Assembly: GCA_964531735.1 (NCBI GenBank) | Contig: CAZHGD010000176.1 | Location: 1-15,875 of the forward strand | From: CAZHGD01 sp964531735 | GTDB taxonomy: Bacteria; Armatimonadota; UBA10988 | Direction of reading: 5' to 3' | Length of the DNA: 15,875 nt | Part shown: positions 15,686 to 15,875 of the stretch, one piece after another | Layout of the letters: each line of letters starts with the position of its first letter | Position numbering within the stretch: position 1 is the stretch's first letter | The notes under the pieces: generated by a model | What the model saw: the letters and a program-made list of their open reading frames with translations, nothing else | What the model was told of the DNA's origin: nothing | The model's database searches: none | Position numbers and translations under genes: made by a program

Positions 15686-15875
15686 CACACCGCTCCGGAC
15701 TACTCCAATCCGGTGCGCGGCGAGGCTCTCCTGCCCGCCGACGGGCCCTTCCGCAATTCGCCGCGAAGTCAATCTTTGCGGCACCTCCAGTTCAACTTCG
15801 CTTCAACGGACGTCGCTATAGTCCAAAGCACAACCCAACCCCCCTGCGCGACCTAAGCACCGGCCGCGAGCCATC
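15686..15875. other. Upstream region of the beta-helix gene
   Basis: 190 bases between the start of the beta-helix gene and the right edge. It is less GC-rich than the genes in its middle part (about 15770-15840), as expected for a promoter region. I found no -35/-10 pair with acceptable spacing, no tRNA and no credible reading frame. A TATAGC-like box on the minus strand near 15815-15820 has no partner. Confidence 0.4.

Noticed and set aside
15853..15875. CTAAGCA near the right edge as a possible third element copy
   Set aside because: Only seven bases match the element end and the following bases diverge; likely chance.
1..15875. CRISPR array, tRNA or rRNA genes, phage or defence genes
   Set aside because: No regularly spaced direct repeats, no cloverleaf or rRNA sequence recognised, and no phage or defence protein motifs among the credible genes.

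Overview
GC-rich bacterial DNA in which every convincing gene reads on the minus strand. Described in transcription order, from high to low coordinates, the window holds: a secreted beta-helix protein with a degenerate SGNH hydrolase-like domain (12302-15685); two tandem paralogous Cache-domain chemoreceptors (9991-12039 and 7649-9697); a tight three-gene cluster made of a HzsA-like c-type cytochrome fused to a formylglycine-generating-enzyme-like domain (3544-7548), a YVTN beta-propeller di-heme cytochrome (1748-3547) and a two-domain RidA/chorismatase-fold protein (640-1737); and the start of a secreted protein that runs off the left edge (1-422).

The mix of large secreted multidomain proteins, HzsA-like cytochromes, FGE-like modules and beta-helix/SGNH proteins suggests a planctomycete or a related environmental lineage (other PVC bacteria, Hydrogenedentota and Armatimonadota are alternatives). 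No rRNA or other phylogenetic marker is present, so this is only a guess.

The cluster 7548 to 640 looks like an operon: the first two genes overlap by 4 bases (GTGA) and the next pair is 10 bases apart, with the ribosome binding site of the last gene overlapping the stop of the one before. The first two products carry signal peptides and two CXXCH heme sites each, so both should work outside the cytoplasmic membrane, probably in electron transfer or oxidation of an unknown substrate. The third has no visible signal peptide and is probably a cytoplasmic partner of unknown function.

The most interesting non-coding structure is a perfect 143-bp inverted repeat (9854-9996 and 12163-12305) that encloses the upstream chemoreceptor gene. 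Each copy is a miniature mobile element: inverted ends AGCAGCC...GGCTGCT flanked by TA, inside CTAG-type sites, with GTAG-footed hairpins within. Both copies sit exactly on the stop codon of a minus-strand gene, and the element end rebuilds that stop as TAA. A simple reading is an IS630-like, TA-targeting element that in GC-rich DNA tends to land on stop codons. No transposase is present in the window. No gene-free stretch exceeds 300 bases.
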